Below, one piece after another: positions 28,539 through 41,742 of a stretch of DNA of 64,000 bases; positions within the stretch are counted from its first letter, which is position 1, and the number at the start of each line of letters is the position of its first letter. This DNA is from Haliangium sp050303215 (GTDB lineage Bacteria > Myxococcota_A > Polyangia > Haliangiales > Haliangiaceae), in NCBI RefSeq assembly GCF_050303215.1, contig NZ_JBNLBH010000011.1, positions 1 to 64,000 of the forward strand. Reading direction: 5' to 3'. Made by a program: the position numbers and the translations under genes. A model generated the notes under the pieces. That model did not search any database, was not told where the DNA came from, and worked only from the letters and a program-made list of their open reading frames with translations.

Positions 28539-29242
28539 CGGCGCGTGTGCACACGATGTCGTGGCTGTGCGTGCTGCTGACGCTCGGCGGGGCGCCTGTG
28601 CGGGCCGAGGAACCACCGTCGGCCGGGCCCTCGATCGCTCGCTCCACGCGGGCGCAGACCGCCGATGAGCCCCCCACCAACGAGCCGGCCTTGGACGCGC
28701 AGCCCGCCATCGGAGAACCCCCGGACGCACGACCTGTCGGCAAAGAACCGACCCTGGCCGAGGTCCGTCGGGCCACGCTCCGCTACGCCGGCCTCGACGC
28801 CCGCCCGGAGCGCTCGTGGGCTCGCCGGACCCGCTGGGCCGGGCTGCTGCCACAGCTCACGATGCGGGTAAGCCGCGACCTGGGCCGAGACGAGGGCCTG
28901 TCGCGGGCATCGAGCGGCACCGAGCGCCTCGACGTAGGCTCGGACGAGGATCTGAGCCTGGAGTTCAAGGCGGTGTGGCAACTCGACCGCCTGGTGTTCG
29001 ATGACCTGGAGATGCGCGCCGCCCAGATCGCCCAGACCCAGCACCGCGAGCGACTTCGGCTTCTGGCCCAGGTCACGTCGCTGTACTATCAACGCCGAAA
29101 ACTCCTGCTCCCACCCGCTACCGCAGAGAAGCCGGGCGAGGCGCAGGCTCGCGCCGTAGCGCTGGAGGAGCTGTGTGCGCAGCTCGACGCCCTCACCGGG
29201 GGCTTCTATGCCCGGGCCAGGGGAGGCTGCGGACATCGATGA
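28535..29242 (+). CDS. Exported protein with the same LPQL/WQLDRLVF domain (possibly outer-membrane associated)
   Basis: A 235-aa protein with a signal peptide (VLLTLGGAPVRAEEP), a Pro/Ala-rich spacer, then RRTRWAGLLPQLTMRVSRD and LEFKAVWQLDRLVFDDLEM. A long helix follows (MRAAQIAQTQHRERLRLLAQ) with SLYYQRRKLLL. Similar short proteins occur, to my memory, in myxobacterial envelope gene sets and loosely recall TolC-type barrel/helix ends. The ATG overlaps the previous stop. It ends 63 bp before the PilZ gene. Function unknown. Confidence 0.65.
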   Translation: MTARVHTMSWLCVLLTLGGAPVRAEEPPSAGPSIARSTRAQTADEPPTNEPALDAQPAIGEPPDARPVGKEPTLAEVRRATLRYAGLDARPERSWARRTRWAGLLPQLTMRVSRDLGRDEGLSRASSGTERLDVGSDEDLSLEFKAVWQLDRLVFDDLEMRAAQIAQTQHRERLRLLAQVTSLYYQRRKLLLPPATAEKPGEAQARAVALEELCAQLDALTGGFYARARGGCGHR

Positions 29243-29305
29243 GCGCCAAGCAGACCTTGCATTCCCCCGAACGACGCGGAAAATGGACATGGGTGGTCGG
29301 TTCTG

Positions 29306-29701
29306 ATGTCTGGTACTCCCCGAGAATTCCCCCGCTTCGCCATCGAGGCGACCGTCGACTTCAGCGCCCCCGGCCTGAACGTCACCGGACGCACCTCGAA
29401 TGTCTCCCGTGGAGGCCTCGCCGCCACGGTCTCTGAGCCCATCGAGCCGGGGACGAACGTCACGGTGCGGTTGGCGCTGGTGTTCGAGGAAGATACCTTC
29501 TCCGAGCCGCTCGACCTCCCTGCTCGCGTGGTGTGGTGCACGCAGCTCGGCGAGGTCTACCAGCTCGGGAGCGCCTTCTTGGGCCTCAGCTCCGACCAAC
29601 GCGGCTACCTCGGCATGTTCCTGCGCTACCTCGAGGAAGGTCAGGCGCACGCGCGCGCGGCTGCCAAGTCGGCTGAAGCGGAGCCCGACCTCTTCGGCTG
29701 A
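29306..29701 (+). CDS. PilZ-domain c-di-GMP-binding protein
   Basis: A 131-aa single-domain protein. It has both c-di-GMP motifs: RxxxR as R6-EFP-R10 and NxSxxG as N32-VSRGG. They are followed by the usual beta-barrel strands (VTVRLALVFE, LPARVVWC, YQLGSAFLGL). The predicted role is a c-di-GMP receptor acting on motility, envelope or transcription partners. The C-terminal AEAEPDLFG is duplicated in a 25-26 bp repeat that continues after the stop. The preceding pair of envelope genes may be co-transcribed. Confidence 0.85.
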   Translation: MSGTPREFPRFAIEATVDFSAPGLNVTGRTSNVSRGGLAATVSEPIEPGTNVTVRLALVFEEDTFSEPLDLPARVVWCTQLGEVYQLGSAFLGLSSDQRGYLGMFLRYLEEGQAHARAAAKSAEAEPDLFG

Positions 29702-29764
29702 TGCGGAAGCCCAAGCTCTTCGGTTGAAGCGGAGCCCGACCTCTTCGGCTGAGCCCGACCGGGC
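29671..29764 (+). repeat. 25-26 bp tandem repeat across the PilZ stop codon
   Basis: Units start with GGCTGA or GGTTGA at 29671, 29696, 29722 and 29747 (the last partial) and contain GAGCCCGACCTCTTCGG. The first unit encodes the end of the PilZ protein including its stop. The later units are non-coding copies of the same gene end with a few substitutions and 1-nt length changes. Confidence 0.85.
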
Positions 29765-29961
29765 GATGCCTCTCGGGACACCGCCCTGTTCGATCGTGAG
29801 AACACCGCTGCGCGCGCAGGCCGCTTCGCATCGGCATTGAGCTACGCACGCCAGCGCTTGCTGCAACGATATTCACCTAAATAATTTCAAACAGTTAACC
29901 GCCAGTTATCCGGCACCGATGATGCTGCCTCGCGGGCACGGATGTTGCTGTTCCCGGCCGG

Positions 29962-30174
29962 ATGGCTTCGACCCCAACGCCCTCCAAGCCCAGCCCCATC
30001 CGCACCCGCACGGAGCGCAGCCGCAGTGTCCAGATCCTCGCCAAGACCCTGGTCCGAGATCTGACCGCCCAGGGGTACGGCACCTGCGACATCGTCAACC
30101 TCGCCACGCAGCTCCTCGACCAGGTCACGAGCCACGTCGACAAGCGCACCAGCGGCCCCGGTCGCCCTGACTGA
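29962..30174 (+). CDS. Small hypothetical helical protein
   Basis: A 70-aa ORF. A basic Ser/Pro-rich N-terminus is followed by SVQILAKTLVRDLTAQGYGT and CDIVNLATQLLDQVTSHVD, which read as two amphipathic helices with plausible codon use. No family recognised, and no good ribosome-binding site seen. The 3' end, including the stop, is repeated 67 bp downstream. It may be a small regulator or adaptor, or conceivably not a gene. Confidence 0.5.
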   Translation: MASTPTPSKPSPIRTRTERSRSVQILAKTLVRDLTAQGYGTCDIVNLATQLLDQVTSHVDKRTSGPGRPD

Positions 30175-30247
30175 GAACGCCGCCTTGCCCTTCTACCTCG
30201 GGCTCATGCAAGGCACCGGTGGCCCCGGATCGCCCTGACTGAGGACG
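30146..30247 (+). repeat. Direct repeat duplicating the 3' end of the 70-aa ORF
   Basis: About 34 bp at 30146-30179 (contains GGCCCCGG and CGCCCTGACTGAG) recurs at 30213-30247 with four substitutions and one inserted base. The first copy carries the stop codon of the small ORF. Confidence 0.8.
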
Positions 30248-30630
30248 AGGCACCGCCCGCTGGGCGCCGCCTCGTTCGCTCTCTCCTTCATCCTCACGAG
30301 AACCTCTGGACAAAGGGCGACGCCCTACCTGCTGCGCGCCGTGGGTACAAATTGTGCCGCGGGCGTAAGTGATACCCGGACTGACGACGCCGCCCGGACC
30401 CGCTCCCGATGGATGCCCGGCGAACGCGCCGCGGCGTTCGGATGACCCGCCGTGGCCGTCGTGGCACGCGGTGGGCCGCGTCGCGGGAGGCGCGAACACC
30501 GCTGGTGCACGCGACGCGGTCTGGCCCGGTCCTGCGCCAACGACACCGTTCCCCGTTGAGATGAGGCCGATTCCGTACTAGGGTCCCGCCCATCAAACCA
30601 GCCTCTTGGCTGTCACGGAGGAACACGACG
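30175..30630 (+). promoter_or_regulatory. Intergenic region with stem-loop, leader of the glycolytic operon
   Basis: 456 bp without a convincing gene. It contains the second copy of the 34-bp repeat, then a stem CGAGGC..CGCCC-GCT-GGGCG..GCCTCG (30246-30274) that may terminate the small gene upstream. TACTAG at about 30578 could be a -10 for the glycolytic operon. GGAGG (about 30618) is the ribosome-binding site of gap. Confidence 0.4.
30246..30274 (+). terminator. Possible terminator hairpin upstream of gap
   Basis: Outer arms CGAGGC/GCCTCG (6 bp) and inner arms CGCCC/GGGCG (5 bp) are separated by a 2x2 internal loop. A pyrimidine-rich tail with few Ts follows. It lies between the 70-aa ORF and the glycolytic operon. 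Confidence 0.35.
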
Positions 30631-31638
<1,008 letters not shown>

Positions 31639-31656
31639 GGACAAGGGACCACCACC

Positions 31657-32853
<1,197 letters not shown>

Positions 32854-32889
32854 GCCGGGCGTCGAGTCCCGCATCAGGCCCGCTGGAGT

Positions 32890-32929
32890 CCGGCCCTCAC
32901 GCCGGTCTCGGGTATGGTACATACCCGAG
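32890..32929 (+). promoter_or_regulatory. Two adjacent hairpins in the tpiA leader
   Basis: CCGGC-N6-GCCGG (32890-32905) is followed one base later by a perfect 10-bp stem CTCGGGTATG-GTA-CATACCCGAG (32907-32929). The second stem ends two bases before the tpiA ATG at 32932 and occupies the place of a Shine-Dalgarno. It may be an operator, or an RNA structure that limits tpiA translation. Confidence 0.6.
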
Positions 32930-32931
32930 CC

Positions 32932-33705
<774 letters not shown>

Positions 33706-33726
33706 TTACGCTAGAACCCGCCAACC

Positions 33727-34398
33727 ATGTCGACCATCATCACGGTCATCCACGTCGTGGTGTGCCTCTTTTTGATGCTCACCGTGCTCCTGCAGTCCGG
33801 CAAAGGGGGCGGCATGGGTGCCGCCTTCGGCGGTGGAGGGGGCAGCCAGACCGTGTTCGGCGGCGCCGGCGGGAGTAGCTTCCTGCGCAAGGTCACCGTT
33901 GCCTGCGCGGCCATCTTCATGCTCACGTCGATGTCTCTGGCCTACCTGGCCAGCAACACCGGCGCCGACTCCCTCAAGCGCTATGCCGAACAGCAGCGCC
34001 AGCTCCGCGAGTCGGTGCGAGCGGCCAGCCAGGAGGCGCTCGACGAGACCGATGACAACGACGAGACCGCCCCCGAGCAGGACGTCGCCCCCGAAGAAGG
34101 CGCGCTCCCCGAGACCGACGAGGCTCCGCCAGAGGGCGCGGCCCCCGCGACCGACGAGGCTCCGCCAGAGGGCGCGGCCCCCGCGACCGGTGAAGCTGAC
34201 GAAGGCGCCGCGGCCCCCGCGACCGGTGAAGCTGACGAAGGCGCCGCGGCCCCCGCGACCGGCGAAGGCGCCGCGGCCCCCGCGACCGGCGAAGGCAGCG
34301 CGGCCCCCGCGACCGGCGAAGGCAGCGCGGCCCCGGCGACCGGAGCTGCCGCCGGGACCCCACCGGCAGGTGGCGAGGCGGCCGCGGGCGGCCAGTAG
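33727..34398 (+). CDS. secG: SecG preprotein translocase subunit with long repetitive tail
   Basis: A 223-aa protein. Residues 1-85 are normal SecG: TM1 (IITVIHVVVCLFLMLTVLLQ), the SGKGGGMGAAFGGGG and SQTVFGGAGGSSFL loop, and TM2 (VTVACAAIFMLTSMSLAYLA). After a charged helix (about 85-115) comes a low-complexity tail of about 105 residues built from DEAPPEGAAPAT, GEADEGAAAPAT and GEGSAAPAT units. Typical SecG proteins end near 75-120 residues. The tail is probably disordered and cytoplasmic or periplasmic, with no known role. Confidence 0.9.
   Translation: MSTIITVIHVVVCLFLMLTVLLQSGKGGGMGAAFGGGGGSQTVFGGAGGSSFLRKVTVACAAIFMLTSMSLAYLASNTGADSLKRYAEQQRQLRESVRAASQEALDETDDNDETAPEQDVAPEEGALPETDEAPPEGAAPATDEAPPEGAAPATGEADEGAAAPATGEADEGAAAPATGEGAAAPATGEGSAAPATGEGSAAPATGAAAGTPPAGGEAAAGGQ
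34096..34350 (+). repeat. Repeats encoding the SecG tail
   Basis: Tandem in-frame units of 27 to 36 bp with a GGCGCGGCCCCCGCGACCG-like core (first near 34135) encode EGAAPAT, GAAAPAT or GSAAPAT. At the protein level there are two DEAPPEGAAPAT-type, two GEADEGAAAPAT-type and three shorter GEG(A/S)AAPAT units. The near-identical copies suggest recent slippage. Confidence 0.85.
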
Positions 34399-34404
34399 GT
34401 CGCG

Positions 34405-35328
34405 GTGCGGTTCGGCAAGTACCACGGGCTCGGCAACGACTTCATCATCGTCGATCTCCGCACGGCGCCTGACGCGCCTGCGGCCCAGGCGATCCAGCGG
34501 CCCGCCATCGTGCGTGCCCTGTGCGATCGGCGGCGCGGCATCGGCGGGGACGGCATCCTCGCCGTCCTCCCCGCAGCGGACCCGGTCCACGCCCGCATGC
34601 GCATACTCAATGCCGACGGGAGCGAGGCGGAGATGTGCGGCAACGGCCTCCGCTGCGTGGTCAAGCACCTGTACGAGCGCGACCCCGAGCTACGCGAGCG
34701 CGCTCACCTGAGCGCGTCAGGGGGCTCGGCCCGGCCGCGACTGGTCATCGACACCGGCGCCGGCGCGCTCACCTGCGAGATCGAGCGCTCGGCGGATGGC
34801 GTCGACAGCGTCACCGTGGACATGGGGCGCCCCCAACTCAACCGCGGCGACATCCCCATGACGGGTCCCGCAGGCGAGCGCTGTATCGAGGTCCCGGTCA
34901 CGGTCGCCGAGCACGCACTGGCGCTCACGGCGGTGTCCATGGGCAACCCCCACGCGGTGGTGTTCACGGATGCCTCGGGGCAGGCATTGCACGACCAGGC
35001 AGCCGCGCTGGGGCCGCGGCTGGAGTCCCACCCTTGGTTTCCCCAGCGCACCAACGTCGAGTTCGTGCACGCCCGCGGTCCGGCCGAGTTCGAGCTGGTG
35101 GTATGGGAGCGGGGCTGCGGCATCACCCAGGCCTGTGGCACCGGTGCATGCGCGACGGTGGTGGCCGCGTGCCTGACCGGTCGCGCGGTCTCGGGCGCCG
35201 AGGTGGCCGTCCACCTCCCCGGCGGCACCCTGGACATCTCCGTCGATTCGCAGCTCCAGACCGTCTCCATGCGCGGCCCGGCGGTGCACGTGTTCGACGG
35301 CCACATCCCCGACGCCAAGTTGGCCTGA
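34405..35328 (+). CDS. dapF: Diaminopimelate epimerase
   Basis: A 307-aa enzyme converting LL- to meso-diaminopimelate for lysine and peptidoglycan synthesis. Its two catalytic cysteines are C78 (EMCGNGLRC) and C244 (TQACGTGACATV). The GTG start is six bp after secG, close to KYHGLGNDFI, the usual N-terminus. It is last of the glycolytic/secG operon and converges on ruvB. Confidence 0.95.
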   Translation: MRFGKYHGLGNDFIIVDLRTAPDAPAAQAIQRPAIVRALCDRRRGIGGDGILAVLPAADPVHARMRILNADGSEAEMCGNGLRCVVKHLYERDPELRERAHLSASGGSARPRLVIDTGAGALTCEIERSADGVDSVTVDMGRPQLNRGDIPMTGPAGERCIEVPVTVAEHALALTAVSMGNPHAVVFTDASGQALHDQAAALGPRLESHPWFPQRTNVEFVHARGPAEFELVVWERGCGITQACGTGACATVVAACLTGRAVSGAEVAVHLPGGTLDISVDSQLQTVSMRGPAVHVFDGHIPDAKLA

Positions 35329-35360
35329 CACGGGCCCTGCCGACGCCGAGGCCCTCCCTG

Positions 35361-35412
35361 TCACGGCTCGCAGGTGCTCGCAGGTGCGCGCTGGTGCCGC
35401 CGGTGCGCGCTG
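35361..35412. repeat. Short direct repeats between dapF and ruvB
   Basis: Within the 91-bp convergent gap, a 10-bp unit (GCTCGCAGGT) occurs twice in tandem and is followed by two related copies of GGTGCGCGCTGG. It borders the ruvB 3' end. No function seen; slippage-type repeats. Confidence 0.6.
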
Positions 35413-35419
35413 GCGCGGC

Positions 35420-36511
<1,092 letters not shown>

Positions 36512-36525
36512 GGGTGAGGCGGCCG

Positions 36526-37151
<626 letters not shown>

Positions 37152-37155
<4 letters not shown>

Positions 37156-37634
37156 AGCACCCTCGTCGCCTGGTACTGAGCGTGGGTGATGGCCACGGCC
37201 AAGGCGTCGGCGGCGTCGACCTGGGGCGGCCGGCGGAGCCCGACCAGCGCCTGGACCATGCGCGCTACCTGTTGCTTGTCGGCGCGCCCGCGCCCGGTCA
37301 CGGTCTTCTTGATCACGGCCGGAGCATACGAGGACACCGGCAGCCCCGCCATCCCCGCGACCGCCAACACCACCCCGCGGGCCTGGGCCAGGGCCAGGGC
37401 CGAGCTGACGTTGGCGTGGGTGAACACCTTCTCGACCGCCACCTCCACCGGCCGCAGCTCGGTGATCACGTCGCTCAGCCAGCGCGCGATCTCGCCCAGG
37501 CGCTGCTCCATCGGGGCGCCGCGCGCGGCCGTGAGCACCCCGCACTCCACGTAGCGGTACGCGCCCAGACCCTCGGCGTCGAGCACTCCGTAGCCGCACA
37601 GGCGGCTGCCCGGATCCACCCCCAGGATGCGCAT
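37152..37634 (-). CDS. ruvC: Crossover junction endodeoxyribonuclease RuvC
   Basis: A 160-aa Holliday-junction resolvase with the acidic catalytic set D7 (LGVDPG), E68 (VAVEKVF), D140 and D143 (DAADALAVA). This is near-identical in position to E. coli D7, E66, D138 and D141. Its stop overlaps ruvA. The yebC gene lies 72 bp upstream in the same direction, the common yebC-ruvCAB order. Confidence 0.95.
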
Positions 37635-37706
37635 CAGCGGCCCTCACGGCGGCGCGGGTCCGCACCGCGCTCTCCCGGCCACCTCAGTACAGCCCCGGCT
37701 AGGGGC

Positions 37707-38456
<750 letters not shown>

Positions 38457-38546
38457 ATTCGTCTCCGAAACCGGGTTAGAGTATATCTCTTGCCGTCGGG
38501 CTCGGGCCATATACGCGCGCGACGGCAACGGCGGCGCCCGGGCGGA

Positions 38547-39152
38547 TCATGACGCGGCCACGCCGTGCTCGTAGCAGGGCGCGTCCACGCCCGCCTCTGC
38601 CAGCGCGATCAGCACCTCTGCCAGCGGCAGTCCGATCACGTTCGTGACCGAGCCGCGAACCTCGCTGACCAGCCCCGCGGCCATGCCCTGGATCGCGTAG
38701 GCGCCGGCCTTGCCGCGCCACTCGCCGGCGCGCACGTAGGCGTCGAGCTCGGCGCTGGAGGCGGCCCGCATCGACACCTCGGTGGTCACCACCCGCTCCG
38801 CCCCCCGCGCCGCTCCGGGACCGCGTAGCGCGAACGCCGTCGACACCCGGTGGGTCCGCCCCACCAGCCGGGCCAGCATGGCCCGGGCCGCGTCCGGTCC
38901 AGGCGCCTTGCCCAGGATCGCACCGTCGATCTCGACCACCGTGTCCGCCGCCAGCACCACCCGCCCGGGCACGAGGGCAGCGACCAGGTCGGCCTTGTCC
39001 ACGGCCACCCGGCGGGCGTAGGCGGTCGCGGCCTCACCCGCCCGCACCGACTCATCGACGTCGGCGGGGCGGACGTCGACCCTGACCCCCACCCGCTCCA
39101 AGAGCTCTCGGCGCCGAGGTGACGCCGATGCAAGCACGAGCAGCTCCGACAT
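38547..39152 (-). CDS. maf: Maf-like nucleotide pyrophosphatase
   Basis: A 201-aa house-cleaning NTP pyrophosphatase with LVLASASPRRRELLE near the N-terminus, VVLAADTVVEIDG and IQGMAAGLVSEVRGSVTNVIGLPL. Family members hydrolyse dTTP/UTP or m7GTP; the subtype is not resolved. The start is MSELLVLASASP, with AAGAGACGGGG upstream; the frame opens 78 codons earlier in non-family sequence. It is divergent from the PKD lipoprotein (82 bp between starts). Confidence 0.92.
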   Translation of the reverse strand: MSELLVLASASPRRRELLERVGVRVDVRPADVDESVRAGEAATAYARRVAVDKADLVAALVPGRVVLAADTVVEIDGAILGKAPGPDAARAMLARLVGRTHRVSTAFALRGPGAARGAERVVTTEVSMRAASSAELDAYVRAGEWRGKAGAYAIQGMAAGLVSEVRGSVTNVIGLPLAEVLIALAEAGVDAPCYEHGVAAS

Positions 39153-39234
39153 GACCCCGTCTCTTAACAGATCTCCCGGCGCGCGTGCCACCACTGCCGC
39201 GGCGTCCACCACCCAGCGATGGTACGCTGACAAC

Positions 39235-40410
39235 ATGGAGCGCCCGTCCCCTCCTCTTGTCACCGTCGTCGCCATGATCTCGATGCTAGGCTGCGGCGAT
39301 GACGGCGCCCCTGCGCGCGACGCCGGCTCGCCCCCGGCCGACGCCGCGTCCCCGACCGACGCCGGCAGCGCCCTCAGCGACGCCACCGTCCCGCTGGCCT
39401 GGGTCGACTTCGCCGTCTCGGGTTGCGATCCCGTCGCCCCCGATCCCGCCCCCGGCTTAGAGATTGACGCCGGCGCGCCCGCTGCGCCCGCGTGTCAGGG
39501 CACCGCCCCCTTGACCCTGCGCTTCTCCGCCCTGGCCCCGGCCACCGTCGACGTCTACGTGTGGCGCTTCGGCGACAGCGACAGCGAGCCCTTGCCCGAC
39601 AGCCCCACCCCGACCCACGTCTACGAACTCCCCGGCACCTACGACGTCACCCTGACCGTGCGCGGCCCCGGCGGATCGGCCGCGGTCGAGCGCATCGGCG
39701 CCGTGGTCGTTCGCGCAGCCGTGCTCGGGGCGAGGTGCACCCAGGACGCCCAGTGCGGAACCGAGCGCGACTGCCTCTGCGACGCCGACAGCACCTGCCC
39801 CGCGGCCCTGAGCGCGGGCCTGTGCACGGCGACGTGCGGATCCGGCGTGCCCTGCGCAGAGGGCGTATGCGCGGACCTGGCCCCGACCGCGCCGGCCGAC
39901 CCGACCGATTGGCAGCGACAGGTGTGCCTGTCGCCCTGCGGCACCGATCGCGTCTGCCCGGCGGGTGAGCAGTGCCAGGAACTTCTGGCCGGCGATGGCA
40001 GCGGCTGGACCGAGGCCTGTCTCGCGCCCGGCGTCCTGGCCGACTTGGGCGGCTCGTGCAAGTCCGCCGACGGCCGCCTCGATCACGACCGCTGTGCCAG
40101 CGGCGTGTGCCTCGATCTCGGCGCGCGCGGGGCCTGCGCCGCGCCCTGCGGCAGCGGCGACTGCCCGCCCGGCGCCGCCTGCGCCGACATCGTCGGACTG
40201 GGCTCGTTCTGCCTGGCCCGCTGCGCCGACGTCGAGCTCGATTGCCAAGACGACCCCTGGCTCGCCTGTGAAGCCCCGGGCGCGGCCGCCGGCTTCACCG
40301 TGGACGAGCCCGCCGCCCCCGCCGGGTACTGCGCCCGCCGGACCTGCACCGCGCCCGACGACTGTGGACCCGATGGCGCCTGCGACAGCGGCCTATGCGG
40401 CCCCCGCTGA
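39235..40410 (+). CDS. PKD-domain Cys-rich lipoprotein
   Basis: A 391-aa surface lipoprotein. The signal peptide ends ISMLGC, with the lipid cysteine at residue 20, and a linker of Asp/Ala/Pro residues follows. A PKD domain at about 70-165 contains the hallmark VWRFGDSDSEPLPDSPTPTH and VYELPGTYDVTLTV. The rest is a cysteine-rich region with many CxxxxxC pairs (for example CTQDAQCGTERDCLC) of the kind common in myxobacterial surface proteins. The ligand is unknown. It converges on folD with a 6-bp gap. Confidence 0.82.
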   Translation: MERPSPPLVTVVAMISMLGCGDDGAPARDAGSPPADAASPTDAGSALSDATVPLAWVDFAVSGCDPVAPDPAPGLEIDAGAPAAPACQGTAPLTLRFSALAPATVDVYVWRFGDSDSEPLPDSPTPTHVYELPGTYDVTLTVRGPGGSAAVERIGAVVVRAAVLGARCTQDAQCGTERDCLCDADSTCPAALSAGLCTATCGSGVPCAEGVCADLAPTAPADPTDWQRQVCLSPCGTDRVCPAGEQCQELLAGDGSGWTEACLAPGVLADLGGSCKSADGRLDHDRCASGVCLDLGARGACAAPCGSGDCPPGAACADIVGLGSFCLARCADVELDCQDDPWLACEAPGAAAGFTVDEPAAPAGYCARRTCTAPDDCGPDGACDSGLCGPR

Positions 40411-40439
40411 GCGTCTCTAGCCGCGGCCGTGCGGGGCCG
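40398..40439. terminator. Possible bidirectional terminator between convergent genes
   Basis: CGGCCCCCGC and GCGGGGCCG can pair over 9 bp with one bulge and a 23-nt loop containing both stop-codon regions. No U-run. It is weak evidence. Confidence 0.3.
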
Positions 40440-41316
40440 TCCCAGCGGCTCCGCGGGCGCGCATCTCGTCGTGATAGCGCGCCGCCTCGAGGGTATTTCG
40501 CAGCAGCATCGCCCGGGTCATGGGGCCAACTCCGCCCGGCACCGGCGTGATCCAGGCCGCCCGCTCGCACGCTGCCTCGAATTCGACATCGCCGGCCAGG
40601 GTCCCGTCGTCGAGCCGGGTAAAGCCCACATCGATGACCGTGGCGCCCTCGCGAATCCACGACCCGCGGATCAGGCCGGGCTTGCCGGCCGCGACCACGA
40701 GCAACTCGGCCTGGGCGACGTGGCTCTGAAGATCGGTCGTGAACCGGTGGCACACCGTCACAGTGGCCCCGGCGAGCAGGAGCTCGAGCGCCATGGGCCG
40801 CCCCACGATGTTCGAGGCCCCCACGACGACCGCGTGCCGACCCTTGAACGGCTCGCCGATCTGCTCCAGCATGCGAATCACGCCGAAGGGTGTGCACGGC
40901 CGCAGCCCCGGGATGCGCTGGGCCAGACGGCCCATGTTGAAGGGGTGGAAGCCGTCCACGTCCTTGTCGGGCCGGATGTGCTCGATGATCACGCCGTCCT
41001 CGATCTGCTCGGGCAGCGGGAGCTGGACCAGGATGCCGTCGACGCTGTCGTCGTGGTTGAGCTCGTCGATGAGCGCGAGCAGCTCGGTCTGGGTGGTCGA
41101 GCGTGGCAGGTCGGCGTCGTGCGAGCGGATACCGGCCTGCTCACAGTCGCGACGCTTGTAGCGCACGTAGCTCTGCGAGGCCGGGTCGTCACCGACCAGG
41201 ACCACGGCCAACCCGGGCCGGTGCAGACCCTGCGCCAGACGGGCGTCGATGTCGCGGAGAATCTCGCCGCGGATGGCCCGCGCCTGGGTCTTGCCTTCGA
41301 GGATGCGCGCAGTCAT
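40417..41316 (-). CDS. folD: Bifunctional methylenetetrahydrofolate dehydrogenase/cyclohydrolase
   Basis: A 299-aa one-carbon enzyme. It has catalytic K54 (YVRYKRRDC), the QLPLPEQI and DVDGFHPFNMG motifs, PCTPFGVIRML, VVGASNIVGRP for NADP, and the closing PGGVGPMTRAML. Its sequence is of the E. coli type. The ATG at 41316 is chosen three codons inside the longest frame, to give the usual N-terminus. It stands alone, convergent with the PKD lipoprotein. Confidence 0.95.
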   Translation of the reverse strand: MTARILEGKTQARAIRGEILRDIDARLAQGLHRPGLAVVLVGDDPASQSYVRYKRRDCEQAGIRSHDADLPRSTTQTELLALIDELNHDDSVDGILVQLPLPEQIEDGVIIEHIRPDKDVDGFHPFNMGRLAQRIPGLRPCTPFGVIRMLEQIGEPFKGRHAVVVGASNIVGRPMALELLLAGATVTVCHRFTTDLQSHVAQAELLVVAAGKPGLIRGSWIREGATVIDVGFTRLDDGTLAGDVEFEAACERAAWITPVPGGVGPMTRAMLLRNTLEAARYHDEMRARGAAGTAPHGRG

Positions 41317-41538
41317 GAACTGCACCGATGTTGAACCGGGACGGGCCGCGGCTCAAGGACTTTGCCCCGCGATCGCACCGCACGCTCTCGCTGCCGGGCC
41401 CCCACCCGGTGGCGCTCGCGCTACCGTCGGGCGCCACCTTGGCGAGAGCGCGATCGCCCGAGTCGAACAGAGACCCGCACCGCATCACCCCGACCCTTGC
41501 CGTGGCCGGAGCGAGCGTTCATGGGCGCGAGGTCGCGG
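41317..41538. other. Intergenic region upstream of folD
   Basis: 222 bp of GC-rich sequence with no convincing ORF, promoter hexamer or repeat. It separates folD from the small minus-strand ORF. Confidence 0.3.
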
Positions 41539-41742
41539 TCAGTTGCGCAGGCGAGCTTGGTAGGCTTCGTACCAACGGCGAGCAGCCTCGGCCTTGGCCG
41601 GGGCCATCAATTCGGCCACCGCTTCCTGCTCGGCTCGGTTCCCCGTGGGCGCGAACACCCCCGGCGGACAGAAGACGAACGCCAACACGGACAGCGCGTC
41701 ATACGGATCGGGAGTGATATTGGAGGCGTACAGATCGCCCAT
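41539..41742 (-). CDS. Small hypothetical protein
   Basis: A 67-aa ORF starting MGDLYASNITPDPYDALSVL. The central FVFCPPGVFAPTGNRAEQEA and a helical tail (VAELMAPAKAEAARRWYEAY) look protein-like, but I know no family. NITPDP recalls a loop of c-type cytochromes, but there is no CxxCH, so that resemblance is probably chance. No strong ribosome-binding site. The GATC-rich stretch lies directly upstream of it. Confidence 0.42.
   Translation of the reverse strand: MGDLYASNITPDPYDALSVLAFVFCPPGVFAPTGNRAEQEAVAELMAPAKAEAARRWYEAYQARLRN

Noticed and set aside
34096..34350. CRISPR-like array
   Set aside because: The repeats are in frame, contiguous and encode the SecG tail, with no spacers.
41539..41742. 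Cytochrome c fragment (NITPDP motif)
   Set aside because: No CxxCH haem site or axial ligand region. The motif is short and could arise by chance.
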